From contig DAOVWI010000007.1 of the NCBI GenBank assembly GCA_030636765.1, positions 1 to 27,990 on the forward strand: a DNA stretch of 27,990 nucleotides. The letters are read 5' to 3'. Positions within the stretch are counted from its first letter, which is position 1; every line of letters begins with the position of its first letter. Made by a program: the position numbers and the translations under genes. Under the pieces are notes generated by a model that saw only the letters and a program-made list of their open reading frames with translations, was not told the DNA's origin and ran no database searches. Positions 1-11,401 of the stretch are shown one piece after another. This stretch comes from Gemmatimonadales bacterium. GTDB lineage: Bacteria > Gemmatimonadota > Gemmatimonadetes > Palauibacterales > Palauibacteraceae.

Positions 1-3146
<3,146 letters not shown>

Positions 3147-3225
3147 GGTATGGCTATCATGCCGCCCATCCAGACGCTTTTCTTCTCTCTCGTTTCTCCA
3201 CCGAACCGGCGTCGGCTAATAGCCG

Positions 3226-3840
3226 TCATCCACCGTTTCGTTCCGTGCGATGCCCCCCATCGGCGCCGCATCGGGCCCGCCAACCTTCCTCGACGCGTCC
3301 CCGAATGCTCTCGGGAACCAGATAACGTATCGAGCGACCCTCCCGAAGCCGTTCACGCACCCGTGTGCTCGAGACATCGACCCTCGTGACGGCCACGCTC
3401 TCGAACGGCAGCTCCACCTCGCCGGCCACCGGAGGGTCTCCACCACGGGCCATCACGGCCAGGCGACTCCATCGGACGAGCTCCTCGTAGCGGTTCCAAC
3501 TGTCGATCACCCGGAACTGATCGGCTCCGATGACGCAGTAGAGGGTTGCTGGATCGTAGGTGTCCCGGATCCACCGGAGTGTATCCACCGTGTACGAGGG
3601 ACCGGGCCTTTCCACCTCGACACGACAAACCTCGAAGCGCGAATCAACCCCGAACGCCCCCAAGACCAACTCAAGACGCAAGGCCGGCGACAGCACGGCC
3701 TCACGGTGCGGAGGCCGGCCCGACGGCACGATCAGGAGCCGGTCGAGCTGCAGGCCTTCCACCACATCCTGCGCCACGATCAGGTGGCCGATGTGAGGCG
3801 GATCGAAGGTGCCGCCCAACACCCCTAGTCGGTCCGACAT
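3226..3840 (-). CDS. nadD: Nicotinate-nucleotide adenylyltransferase NadD
   Basis: Transfers AMP from ATP to nicotinate mononucleotide, giving deamido-NAD in NAD synthesis. The 204-residue product opens with the nucleotidyltransferase signature GGTFDPPHIGH, has SGRPPHR for substrate and phosphate contacts, and ends with SSTRVRERLREGRSIRYLVP, the typical NadD (I/S)SSTxxR block. Length fits the family. I chose ATG 3840 because it puts seven residues before GGTFDPPH, as in known NadD proteins, and lies 4 nt after the bamD stop. An in-frame ATG at 3855 would overlap bamD by 11 nt. Neither start has a strong Shine-Dalgarno. The gene sits between bamD and secA in the same direction, 79 nt before secA. 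Confidence 0.93.
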   Translation of the reverse strand: MSDRLGVLGGTFDPPHIGHLIVAQDVVEGLQLDRLLIVPSGRPPHREAVLSPALRLELVLGAFGVDSRFEVCRVEVERPGPSYTVDTLRWIRDTYDPATLYCVIGADQFRVIDSWNRYEELVRWSRLAVMARGGDPPVAGEVELPFESVAVTRVDVSSTRVRERLREGRSIRYLVPESIRGRVEEGWRARCGADGGHRTERNGG

Positions 3841-3844
3841 CCGT

Positions 3845-4618
3845 TCACGACTCATCGGCCGGAGCGAATTTCTGTGCGGCCTTGCTGTCCGGATGCTCCG
3901 TCAGCAACCGCTGCTTGGCGTGCTCCGCCTCGGCATTGAAACCCAGCCTCCGGTAGCTCTCGTAGAGCGTCGCAAGGACGTCCGGCATGACCGGAGCATC
4001 CGGGTATTCCTCGACGACGACCTCGAAGTAGATGTTCGCCGATTCGTAGAAGCGCTGATCGAAATAGTACTTCCCGACGCGGTACTGCTTGGCCGCCATC
4101 TTGTCGCGGGCTTCACGCCTGACTGAGTCCGCCTCGGCCCGCCGGGGGCTGGCCGGGAAGAACTGTAGCATGCGGGTGCATTCCTCGATCGCCTGGCGCG
4201 TGTACTCCTGATCCCGCGCCAGGGACGGAGACAGATCCCAATACGCCCGGCACGCACCAAGCTGGGCGTCGTCCGCCAGCGGGCTGTTGGGCCGGGTGGA
4301 GGCGAATCGGTTGAACTCCGTCGCGGCTCGCAGCGGGTCGCCTCCCCGCAGGTACGATTCGCCGACGAGGTACAGCGCGCTATCCGCCAGGGGGCTCGTC
4401 GGAGCGCGCTGAACGAAGTCCACGAACCCCTTCGCGGCATCGCCGTACTTGCCCTGATTGTACTTGTCGAGCGCCCACTGAAAGCGTTCCTGCGGGGGCG
4501 TTCCCGGCGGAGGGAGCTTGGTCGAGCACCCGGACAACGCCCCGAGGGCTGCCAGGAGGAGGGCGCACCCGTACGCCCGCGACGTGAAACCGGTTCTCGC
4601 CCTCCTTCTCCCGTTCAC
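3845..4618 (-). CDS. bamD: Outer-membrane assembly lipoprotein BamD
   Basis: BamD is the TPR lipoprotein of the BAM complex, which folds beta-barrel proteins into the outer membrane. The 257-residue product has a basic N-terminus, a hydrophobic stretch (ALLLAALGALSGC) and a lipobox with Cys31 as the predicted lipidated residue. Tandem TPR helices follow (FQWALDKYNQGKYGDAAKGF, SALYLVGESYLRGGDPLRAA, YRVGKYYFDQRFYESANIYF), with the internal RVGKYYFDQ and EYPDAP blocks typical of BamD/YfiO. The start is GTG at 4618, overlapping the stop of the upstream TPR gene as GTGA, so the two are probably translationally coupled. The frame is open much further upstream, but that extension only crosses the neighbouring gene. 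It implies a diderm envelope. Confidence 0.9.
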   Translation of the reverse strand: MNGRRRARTGFTSRAYGCALLLAALGALSGCSTKLPPPGTPPQERFQWALDKYNQGKYGDAAKGFVDFVQRAPTSPLADSALYLVGESYLRGGDPLRAATEFNRFASTRPNSPLADDAQLGACRAYWDLSPSLARDQEYTRQAIEECTRMLQFFPASPRRAEADSVRREARDKMAAKQYRVGKYYFDQRFYESANIYFEVVVEEYPDAPVMPDVLATLYESYRRLGFNAEAEHAKQRLLTEHPDSKAAQKFAPADES

Positions 4619-5523
4619 TCGAACCCAAAGCGAATCTCGCGAATCCTGGCCTCGGCTCTTTCCACCAGGGGGCCCGTACGCGAGGGGTTCAGGCGGAGCA
4701 CTTCCTCGAAGGCACGAAGAGCCTCCCCACGCTCTCCGAGCGTGAGCGACATCTCCCCGTACAGAAAGTTGGCGCGATCCTGCAGCGTGCGTGGCACGCC
4801 TAGCTGGATCAGGCGCTTCACCCTCCCCTGTGCCGCTGCCGGTCGGCCCTCCTGCCAGTCCTCCTCGGCCGCCTCGTAGAGGCAGTTGCCGAGACTCCAC
4901 TCGGCCTCGGCACGCCTCGACGCCCTGCGCGCTGCCTCCGACAGATAGCGCTCGTAGTAGGCGATCGCCTCCCGGCACGCACCGAGCTCCTGGAAGGCCC
5001 GCGCCGTCTCGTACAAAACGTCGGCCTCCACCTCCTCCGCCTCGGCCAACACCCTCAGATATAAAGGGAGCGCCTCCTCGTACTCGTTGTCCTCCCAGTA
5101 GAAGCGTGCCAGAGGAAGCACGAGATCCCTCGGGATCATCCCCGTTCCAAGCTCCAGCAGAGGCTCCAGCGCCCGGGCTGCGCTCTCGCTGCCGCCGCGC
5201 TCGATCGCTCCCCGGGCCGCCGCGCTCAGCCCGGCTGCCACCTGGTACCGGAACGAGGAATCGCGCTCCAGAAGGTCGGCGTAATAGCGCCGGCTGGTCT
5301 CGATGTCGCCGCGCGCTCCATACACGATGCCCAGGCGCAGCAGGGCGCGCTCGTCCGCCTCCTGGCGCAGAGCGAACTTGTACTCCGCGATGGCAGCATC
5401 CAGCCGGCCCTGTCCGTACAACCGGTCGCCCCGCTCGATGGCATCCCCGGCCTGGTCGGAGCAGGCGCCGGCGGCGATCGAACCTGCGAAGCCCGTCATG
5501 ACGACGAGCGGGACGCATCTCAT
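4615..5523 (-). CDS. TPR-repeat putative lipoprotein, function unknown
   Basis: The 302-residue protein starts with a short signal-like segment (MRCVPLVVMTGFAG) ending in AAGAC, a plausible but non-canonical lipobox at Cys21. The rest is tetratricopeptide-like helical repeats: GDRLYGQGRLDAAIAEYKFA, RLGIVYGARGDIETSRRYY, YEEALPLYLRVLAEAE, FQELGACREAIAYYERYL and LGERGEALRAFEEVLRLNP. No catalytic motif is visible. I chose ATG 5523 because AGCAGG lies about 8 nt upstream and it is 13 nt after the previous stop; ATG 5547 would overlap the glycosyltransferase gene. It overlaps bamD by 4 nt. Position and domain type suggest a periplasmic scaffold protein related to outer-membrane assembly, but that is inference. 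Confidence 0.8.
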   Translation of the reverse strand: MRCVPLVVMTGFAGSIAAGACSDQAGDAIERGDRLYGQGRLDAAIAEYKFALRQEADERALLRLGIVYGARGDIETSRRYYADLLERDSSFRYQVAAGLSAAARGAIERGGSESAARALEPLLELGTGMIPRDLVLPLARFYWEDNEYEEALPLYLRVLAEAEEVEADVLYETARAFQELGACREAIAYYERYLSEAARRASRRAEAEWSLGNCLYEAAEEDWQEGRPAAAQGRVKRLIQLGVPRTLQDRANFLYGEMSLTLGERGEALRAFEEVLRLNPSRTGPLVERAEARIREIRFGFE

Positions 5524-5536
5524 GCGAAGTGACCTG

Positions 5537-6310
5537 CTAGGCGGCATTCGTCATCCGTGCCGAGCGCTCCCGCCGCGCGCGGCCGGTGATCCTCCGCCAG
5601 AGCCCGTAGCGCAGCACGCAGTAGATCGCCCGCATTCCGTCCCTCCAACCGATCTTCTTCCCTTCCTCGTAAGTCCGACCGCTGTACGAGATCCCGACCT
5701 CGAACACGCGCCACCCCTGGAGGGCGATCTTCGCGGTCAGCTCCGGCTCGACGCCAAACGCCCGCTCCTCGATGTCGAGACCCTCCAGCACCTCGCGCCG
5801 GAAACACTTATAGCAGGTCTCCATATCGCTCAGGTTGAGGTTCGTGATCATGTTCGAGAACAGCGTCAGCGCCCTGTTACCCACATAGTGCCAGAAGTAG
5901 AGAACGCGGTGCGGCCTCCCGCCCATGAACCGCGATCCGTACACCACGTCCGCCTTGTCCTCCCAGATCGGCTCCAACAGCAACCGGTACTCGCGGGGGT
6001 CGTACTCGAGATCGGCATCCTGAACGATCACCGTCTCTCCCGAGGCGACGTGGAAGCCGGTCGAGAGGGCGGCGCCCTTTCCGCGGTTCTCCTCGTGCAG
6101 GATGAGGCGATCCAACACGCCCTCCTGCTCCAGGCGCCCGAGGATCTCGCGCGAGCCGTCCGTCGAGCCGTCGTCCACCACGATCAGCTCGATCTCGAGC
6201 GGCACGCTCTTCACCCGGCGGATGATCTCCTCCACGGTCGCAGCCTCGTTGTATGCGGGCATGACGACCGATACGGTCCGGCCACCGGCCGGTGGGGAGG
6301 GATGGGACAC
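5537..6310 (-). CDS. Family 2 glycosyltransferase, polyprenyl-phosphate sugar synthase-like
   Basis: A 257-residue GT-A fold glycosyltransferase that would transfer a sugar from a nucleotide donor to a polyprenyl-phosphate or related acceptor. The N-terminal strand reads VSVVMPAYNEAATVEEII; the nucleotide-binding DDGSTD lies at residues 46-51; the metal-binding block QDADLEYDP is at 97-105. GVEPELTAKIALQGWRVFEV and SYSGRTYEEGKKIGWRDG resemble the dolichyl-phosphate-mannose synthase-like branch. No strong membrane helices follow the catalytic domain, so it is the soluble form. The start is GTG at 6310, 2 nt after the decarboxylase stop, with no clear Shine-Dalgarno, suggesting coupling. Donor and acceptor cannot be read from sequence; the adjacent ugd and UXS genes make UDP-glucuronate or UDP-xylose possible donors. 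Confidence 0.88.
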   Translation of the reverse strand: MSHPSPPAGGRTVSVVMPAYNEAATVEEIIRRVKSVPLEIELIVVDDGSTDGSREILGRLEQEGVLDRLILHEENRGKGAALSTGFHVASGETVIVQDADLEYDPREYRLLLEPIWEDKADVVYGSRFMGGRPHRVLYFWHYVGNRALTLFSNMITNLNLSDMETCYKCFRREVLEGLDIEERAFGVEPELTAKIALQGWRVFEVGISYSGRTYEEGKKIGWRDGMRAIYCVLRYGLWRRITGRARRERSARMTNAA

Positions 6311-6312
6311 GT

Positions 6313-7278
6313 TCAGCCGGTCAGGACGGTCGGTGAGCCGAGCAGCTTCCGCTCCTGCAGTCCGCGGAAGTACTCGATAGTCAACGCCAGGCCCTCTCGC
6401 AGCGGCACCTGCGGCTCCCAGTCGAGCAGCTCCCGGGCCCGGGTGATGTCGGGCTGACGGACCTTGGGGTCGTCCTCGGGAAGCGGCAGGTGCCGGATCT
6501 CCGAAGAGGAGCCCGTCAGCTCCAGCACGAGATCAGCCAGCTCGCCGACCAAGAACTCGTTCGGATTCCCGATGTTCACGGGCCCGGTGATGTCCGACAT
6601 GAAGAGCCGGTAGATCCCCTCTACCTCGTCGGAGACGTAGCAGAAGCTCCGTGTCTGGCCGCCATCCCCATACACGGTGAGCGGCTCGCCCCGCAACGCC
6701 TGTACGATGAAGTTCGATACGACACGGCCATCGCCCGGGCGCATCCGCGGGCCGTACGTGTTGAAGATTCGCACGATTCGCGTGTCGACGCCGTGTGCTC
6801 GGCGGTACGCCATCGTGAGCGCTTCGGCGAAACGCTTCGCCTCGTCGTATACGCCTCGCGGGCCGATCGGATTTACGTTCCCCCAGTAGGACTCGGGCTG
6901 CGGGTGTACCAGAGGGTCGCCGTAAACCTCCGACGTGGATGCCAGGAGAAACCGGGCTTGCTTCGCCTTGGCCAGGCCTAGCGCCTTGTGCGTTCCGAGG
7001 CTGCCGACCTTGAGCGTCTGGATCGGTAGCTCCAGGTAGTCCGTCGGGCTGGCGGGAGAGGCGAAGTGGAGGATTCCGTCCAAGGCCCCCGGGACGTGCA
7101 CGTACTCGGTCACGTCGTGTTGAACGAGCTCGAATCCGTCGCCCAGGAGGTGGGCCAGGTTCTCCGGCGTCCCGGTGATGTAGTTGTCGATGGCCACGAC
7201 GGAGTGCCCTTCCCGGCGAAACCGGTCGCACAGATGGGAACCGAGAAAGCCGGCGGCGCCCGTGATGAGGACCCTCAA
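6313..7278 (-). CDS. UDP-glucuronate decarboxylase-type SDR (UXS family)
   Basis: Extended short-chain dehydrogenase, 321 residues, expected to convert UDP-glucuronate to UDP-xylose using tightly bound NAD. Visible features are the Rossmann motif GAAGFLG (residues 7-13), HFASPASPTDYLE typical of UXS, STSEVYGDP (114-122) with the family glutamate, the catalytic YDEAK (Y144, K148), RIFNTYGPRM, and DGGQTRSFCYVSDEV. The start is TTG at 7278: it overlaps the ugd stop as TTGA and has an AGGAGGG Shine-Dalgarno 7 nt upstream, and translation from it gives the normal N-terminus RVLITGAAG. A longer in-frame reading only runs through ugd. Its position just after ugd, which makes the expected substrate, supports the assignment. 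A UDP-glucose epimerase-like activity is less likely. Confidence 0.9.
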   Translation of the reverse strand: MRVLITGAAGFLGSHLCDRFRREGHSVVAIDNYITGTPENLAHLLGDGFELVQHDVTEYVHVPGALDGILHFASPASPTDYLELPIQTLKVGSLGTHKALGLAKAKQARFLLASTSEVYGDPLVHPQPESYWGNVNPIGPRGVYDEAKRFAEALTMAYRRAHGVDTRIVRIFNTYGPRMRPGDGRVVSNFIVQALRGEPLTVYGDGGQTRSFCYVSDEVEGIYRLFMSDITGPVNIGNPNEFLVGELADLVLELTGSSSEIRHLPLPEDDPKVRQPDITRARELLDWEPQVPLREGLALTIEYFRGLQERKLLGSPTVLTG

Positions 7279-8588
7279 TCGACGTCCCTCCTGCCGATCG
7301 AGTAGTAGCTGAATCCGAGGGCCCGCATCCGCCCAGGATCGAACAGGTTGCGGCCATCGAAAACCGCAGGGCTGCGAAGAGCGGATCTGATCGTGTCCCA
7401 GTCGGGCCGCCGGTACTGCAGCCACTCGGTGACGATGATCAGCGCGTCGGACCCCTCGCACGCGGCGTAGGCGTCCTCCCCATACGCGATACGGTCTCCC
7501 AGGTACCACCGGCGTGCGGTCGGCATGGCCTGCGGATCGTGAGCGACGATCGACGCACCGGCCTCCAGCAACTCCTCTATGACGGCCAGAGCCGGAGCCT
7601 CCCGCATGTCGTCCGTCTCCGGCTTGAACGCCAGGCCCCACACGGTGAACTGCCGGCCCTCGAGGTCGTCGCCGAAGCGCGCCTTCACCTTCTGCGCGAG
7701 GAGCTTCTTCTGCCGAGCGTTCGCCTCGTGCACGGACTTCAGAATCGACAGATCGACTCCAAGGTCGTCCCCCGTCCGGATCAGCGCCTCCACGTCCTTC
7801 GGGAAGCAGCTTCCGCCGTAGCCCGCTCCGGCGAACAGAAACGAGCTGCCGATCCGCCGGTCCGAGCCGATCCCGTGGCGCACGACCGACACGTCCGCGC
7901 CCGCAGCCTCGCAGAGCGCGGCGACCTGGTTCATGAAGCTGATCCGGATGGCGAGCATCGCGTTGGCCGCGTACTTCGTGAGCTCGGCCGAGGCCACGTC
8001 CATGAAGATCAAGGGGTTCCCCGTACGAACGAACGGCTCGTAAAGCTCCTCCAGCACCGCGCGCGCCGCCTCGCCGTCGATCCCGCAGACGACGCGGTCG
8101 GGACGCATGAAGTCCTCGATCGCCGCTCCCTCCTTCAAGAACTCCGGATTGGAGCACACATGAACGGGGTGATCCGTCCACCGTTCGATCTCCTCACGCA
8201 CTCGCGTTGCGGTGCCTACGGGAACCGTGCTCTTCGTGATGACCACCTTCTCGGCGTTCATGTTCTCGCCGATGGTGCGGGCCACTTGCAGCACGTGTTG
8301 CAGGTCGGCCGATCCGTCCTCATCGGGCGGCGTGCCCACCGCTATGAAGATCACGTCCGCCTCCCGCACCGCGGAGCCGATGTCGGTCGTGAAGCGGAGT
8401 CGCTTCTCGGCGACGTTCCGGAGCAGCAATGAATCCAGACCTGGCTCGTAGATCGGGATCTTCCCCCCCTGCAAGCCCTCGATCTTGTCCCCATCGATGT
8501 CGGCGCCGATCACGTGGTTCCCGGTTTCCGCCAGGCAGGCTCCCACGACGAGACCGACGTACCCCGTTCCGATAACCGATACGTTCAT
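7275..8588 (-). CDS. ugd: UDP-glucose 6-dehydrogenase
   Basis: Oxidises UDP-glucose to UDP-glucuronate with two NAD+. The 437-residue product has the NAD-binding GTGYVG (residues 7-12), VGTPPDEDG, STVPVGT, SNPEFLKEG (146-154), the AELTKYAANA helix containing K205, and the active-site GAGYGGSCFPKD with catalytic Cys261. The C-terminal UDP-binding domain has GLAFKPETDDMREAPA. Length fits the UDP-glucose/GDP-mannose dehydrogenase family, and the residues favour UDP-glucose. The start is ATG 8588, placing the Rossmann strand at the N-terminus; longer readings enter the upstream SDR gene. It lies 4 nt after that gene and overlaps the UXS gene by 4 nt, so the UDP-glucuronate to UDP-xylose step is encoded in order. 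Confidence 0.95.
   Translation of the reverse strand: MNVSVIGTGYVGLVVGACLAETGNHVIGADIDGDKIEGLQGGKIPIYEPGLDSLLLRNVAEKRLRFTTDIGSAVREADVIFIAVGTPPDEDGSADLQHVLQVARTIGENMNAEKVVITKSTVPVGTATRVREEIERWTDHPVHVCSNPEFLKEGAAIEDFMRPDRVVCGIDGEAARAVLEELYEPFVRTGNPLIFMDVASAELTKYAANAMLAIRISFMNQVAALCEAAGADVSVVRHGIGSDRRIGSSFLFAGAGYGGSCFPKDVEALIRTGDDLGVDLSILKSVHEANARQKKLLAQKVKARFGDDLEGRQFTVWGLAFKPETDDMREAPALAVIEELLEAGASIVAHDPQAMPTARRWYLGDRIAYGEDAYAACEGSDALIIVTEWLQYRRPDWDTIRSALRSPAVFDGRNLFDPGRMRALGFSYYSIGRRDVD
7286..7292 (-). promoter_or_regulatory. Shine-Dalgarno that sets the TTG start of the UXS gene
   Basis: AGGAGGG on the minus strand, 7 nt upstream of TTG 7278 and within the last codons of ugd. It decides the start, since no ATG gives the conserved RVLITGAAGFLG N-terminus. 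Confidence 0.85.
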
Positions 8589-8592
8589 GCTC

Positions 8593-9591
8593 TCATGACC
8601 CTTCGGTGCGGGCTCCCGTTTCACGCCTCGCGGCCGCCTCGGTCCAGCGATACACCTCGCGCACGCCGGCCTCGATGTCACCGCGTGCCTCCCAGCCCGT
8701 GTCGCGCCTGATCAGTCCGGGGGCACCCACGACCCTGTGATTCTCTCCCTGCCTCAGCCGTCCCTCCACGACCCGGATCTCCGGCTCCACGCCAGCCTCA
8801 TCGAGAACCCACTCCAGAAGACGACCGATTGCGATCGAGCGTCCCGAGCAGACGTTGTAGGACGGCCGGGACGATTCCAGGTTCACGATCGCCCTTAAGG
8901 CGCACACCGCATCTCGCACATCCGTGAAGTCTCGCTCCGCGTCGAGGTTCCCCACCTCGAGCACCGGCTGCGCACCGCAAACCGCGATCTCGGCGGCCTG
9001 CCGGCAGAAGTCCGGAACGGCAAAGGTCTCGGGCTGGCCGGCACCGATCAGGTTGAAGCTCCTCGCTACCACCGTGTCCAACCCGTGTGAGCGCCGAAAC
9101 GAATGTGCCACGAGCTCCTGGCACGCCTTCGACAGCCCGTACGGCGACGTGGGCCGCAAGGGGGTCTCCTCCGTAAACGCTTCCCCGACGCCCGGACCGT
9201 AGGCGTCACCGGAGCCCATCACGAGAATCTTCGGTGAGTACTCCGGAGACTCCTCCCGTACGTCCACGAGGGCGGTGAACAGGTTCAGCGTGCCGCCGGC
9301 GTTCACGGCCAGCGCATCTGCCGGACGCTCACGCGCGAGCGCGCCTGACGCGAACCCGGCGAGGTGGAAGATCACATCCGGTCGCTCTGACCCGATCAGG
9401 CGGTAGAGGGTGCCCGCATCGCGAACATCCGCCTGCTTCCACGTGACGGCCGCCACCTCCACCCGCTCGAGAACCGATGGCCTGGGCGGGAGCCTCTGCA
9501 CCGAGGCCACGATGTCCGCGCTCGACTCTCTCAGCTCTCGAAGGAGGTGTTGACCGACGAAACCGTCACCGCCGGTGATGAGCGCTCGCAT
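8593..9591 (-). CDS. NAD-dependent epimerase/dehydratase, GDP-6-deoxyhexose reductase (Rmd)-like
   Basis: Extended SDR of 332 residues. The cofactor-binding GGDGFVG is at residues 7-13, the catalytic serine is in GSGDAYG (about S127) and YGLSK holds Y151 and K155. ARSFNLIGAGQPETFAVPDF strongly resembles GDP-mannose 4,6-dehydratase and the GDP-4-dehydro-6-deoxy-D-mannose reductases that make GDP-rhamnose. It is nearer the reductase in size and in GSGDxYG and PDF. No GDP-mannose dehydratase partner is seen in the window, so substrate assignment is tentative. A GGAGGGG Shine-Dalgarno stands directly before ATG 9591, 14 nt after hemB. It would feed deoxyhexose into envelope glycans together with ugd, UXS and GT2. 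Confidence 0.8.
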   Translation of the reverse strand: MRALITGGDGFVGQHLLRELRESSADIVASVQRLPPRPSVLERVEVAAVTWKQADVRDAGTLYRLIGSERPDVIFHLAGFASGALARERPADALAVNAGGTLNLFTALVDVREESPEYSPKILVMGSGDAYGPGVGEAFTEETPLRPTSPYGLSKACQELVAHSFRRSHGLDTVVARSFNLIGAGQPETFAVPDFCRQAAEIAVCGAQPVLEVGNLDAERDFTDVRDAVCALRAIVNLESSRPSYNVCSGRSIAIGRLLEWVLDEAGVEPEIRVVEGRLRQGENHRVVGAPGLIRRDTGWEARGDIEAGVREVYRWTEAAARRETGARTEGS

Positions 9592-9605
9592 GTGCCCCTC
9601 CGCGG

Positions 9606-10583
9606 TCAGAAGGCCAGCTCTCGCGCCGTGCTTCTGGCAGCGTATGTGATCACGAGGTCTGCTCCGGCCCGACGAATGGCAAGGATCGCTTCCATAGTGA
9701 CTTCCCGCTCGTCGATCCAGCCCCTTTCGGCAGCGGCGCGAATCATCGCGTACTCGCCGCTGACCTGATACGCTGCGGTCGGCATCCCAAACTCATCCTT
9801 GACCCGCCGGACGATATCCAGACAGGGCAGCGCCGGCTTCACCATCAGGATATCGGCTCCCTCCTCCACGTCCAGCGCTGCCTCCCGCAGAGCCTCGAGC
9901 GCGTTGCCCGGATCCATCTGGTAGCCCCGCCGATCACCGAAGCGCGGGGCCGAGTCCACGGCCTCGCGAAACGGTCCGTAGTAGGCGCTGGCGTACTTGA
10001 CGGCGTAGGAGAGTAAACCGGTGCTTTCCCGGCCTGCGGCGTCCAACGCCGCCCGGATCGCTGCCACTCGACCGTCCATCATGTCGGAAGGCGCCACCAG
10101 GTCCGCACCGGCCTGCGCGTGGCTCACGGCCTGCGCCGCCAGGAGCTCCAGCGTCTCATCGTTCAAGACCTCTCCATCACGCACGAGGCCGCAATGCCCA
10201 TGGGACATGTACTCGCACAGGCATACGTCCGTGATCACGACGAGGTCGGGGAACTCTTTCCTCAACTCCCGCACCGCCCGCTGCACGATCCCCTCATCTC
10301 GAAGGGCGTTGCCTCCCGTCTCGTCTCGCTCTTCCGGGATCCCGAACAGGAGGACGGCGCGGATCCCCTCCTCCCACGCTCCGAAGACCTCCTGCACGAG
10401 CGCGGCGATGGAGAGCCTGTCCACGCCCGGCATGGACGGGATCGGCGTGCGATCGGATTCCGCCTCGGAGACGAAGAGAGGATACACGAGGTCGGATGGG
10501 CTAAGCTGTGTTTCACGCACCAGTTGCCGAAGCACACCCGTGCGCCGTAGGCGCCGCATACGCACTTCCGGAAAGCCGCTCAT
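9606..10583 (-). CDS. hemB: Delta-aminolevulinic acid dehydratase (porphobilinogen synthase)
   Basis: Condenses two 5-aminolevulinate molecules into porphobilinogen in tetrapyrrole synthesis. The 325-residue product has the zinc-type metal site DVCLCEYMSHGHCG (C121, C123, C131), the first Schiff-base lysine in YAVKYASAYYGPFR (K196), the RRGYQMDPGNALEAL block, and the second catalytic lysine in DILMVKPALPCLD (K249). Three cysteines, not the aspartates of Mg-type enzymes, point to a zinc-dependent HemB. ATG 10583 overlaps the hemD stop as ATGA and has a GGAGGAG Shine-Dalgarno a few bases upstream. Transcription continues into the sugar-nucleotide genes. Confidence 0.97.
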   Translation of the reverse strand: MSGFPEVRMRRLRRTGVLRQLVRETQLSPSDLVYPLFVSEAESDRTPIPSMPGVDRLSIAALVQEVFGAWEEGIRAVLLFGIPEERDETGGNALRDEGIVQRAVRELRKEFPDLVVITDVCLCEYMSHGHCGLVRDGEVLNDETLELLAAQAVSHAQAGADLVAPSDMMDGRVAAIRAALDAAGRESTGLLSYAVKYASAYYGPFREAVDSAPRFGDRRGYQMDPGNALEALREAALDVEEGADILMVKPALPCLDIVRRVKDEFGMPTAAYQVSGEYAMIRAAAERGWIDEREVTMEAILAIRRAGADLVITYAARSTARELAF

Positions 10584-11401
10584 CTCGCTCCTCCTCCAAC
10601 CCCCAAGGTCCGGCCCTCGGCCTCGACGATCGCCCCGACGAGTCCGGAGATCGTATACTGGGAGGCCACGGCGTGGACCGGCACGTCGAGGCCTCGCGCC
10701 GTCTCGGCCGTGATCGGCCCGATGACCCCAACTCGTGAATCCCCGACCTCTCCACCCAGTTCACAGAATGCCCGCACCGCGGAGGAAGCGGTGAACGTGA
10801 TCCAATCCAGGCGCCCCGCCCGGGTGGCAGCCCGGAGGCCTGCCGCAGCCTCGCGGTTGGGCTCGGTAACGTAGGCAGCCACCTCTTCGACAACCGCTCC
10901 ATCGGCTCGCAGTCGATCGGGAAGCACCGGTCGCGCCTCGGCGGCGCGGGCGAGCAGCACGCGACGCCCTGTCAGCGGAAGAGCACCGGACGAATCCTCT
11001 TCGCTCCCGCTCTCTCGGATAGCCTCCGCGAGGGATTCGGCCCGGTAGCTGGCGGGAAGCAGAACCACGGCGACCCCAATCCGGTGGAGAGCGCGCGCCG
11101 TGGCCGGACCGATCGCCGCCCAGCGAACTCCGGGACAGCCACCCACGTCGATGCCGCGCTCCTGGAGGGCGGCTGCAAACCGCTCGACACCGTTCACGCT
11201 CGTAAGAACCGCCCAGTCGTACTCGCACAGCCGAGCCGCCGCCCGTAGGAGCGGGCCGTCATCCTCGAGATCGGCGATCCGGATGGTCGGAAGGCGCTCC
11301 ACCTCGGCTCCCCGTTTTCGGAGCAGCGCTGCCAGGCGCTCGTCCTGACCATCCGGTCGGGTGACCAGCACCCGGCGGCCGGTGAGCGTTCCGCCCGTCA
11401 T
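10580..11401 (-). CDS. hemD: Uroporphyrinogen-III synthase
   Basis: Cyclises hydroxymethylbilane to uroporphyrinogen III, inverting ring D. The product (273 residues from ATG) shows the weakly conserved two-lobe HemD pattern: LTGRRVLVTRPDGQDERLAALL at the start of lobe one, DWAVLTSVNGVERF, WAAIGPATARAL, then LTGRRVLLARA, WITFTASSAVRAF and VGVIGPITAETARGLDVPVH. The duplicated (T/S)S-N/A-V and IGP motifs are characteristic. Sequence conservation in this family is low, but direct coupling to hemB supports the call. ATG 11401 is chosen; a GTG at 11419 in the same frame would add six residues. It is the first gene after the terminator at 11532-11558, so a promoter is expected just upstream. Confidence 0.88.
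   Translation of the reverse strand: MTGGTLTGRRVLVTRPDGQDERLAALLRKRGAEVERLPTIRIADLEDDGPLLRAAARLCEYDWAVLTSVNGVERFAAALQERGIDVGGCPGVRWAAIGPATARALHRIGVAVVLLPASYRAESLAEAIRESGSEEDSSGALPLTGRRVLLARAAEARPVLPDRLRADGAVVEEVAAYVTEPNREAAAGLRAATRAGRLDWITFTASSAVRAFCELGGEVGDSRVGVIGPITAETARGLDVPVHAVASQYTISGLVGAIVEAEGRTLGVGGGAR

Noticed and set aside
4619..5518. In-frame upstream extension of bamD by 300 codons
   Set aside because: It only overlaps the TPR lipoprotein in another frame; the signal peptide and lipobox of BamD begin at GTG 4618.
7279..8181. In-frame upstream extension of the UXS gene
   Set aside because: It is the shadow of ugd; the Rossmann motif, TTG start and Shine-Dalgarno fix the start at 7278.
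10413..10422. Ten-base match (gagcctgtcc) to the element's inverted repeat within hemB
   Set aside because: It lies in conserved coding sequence, does not extend beyond ten bases and has no inverted partner.
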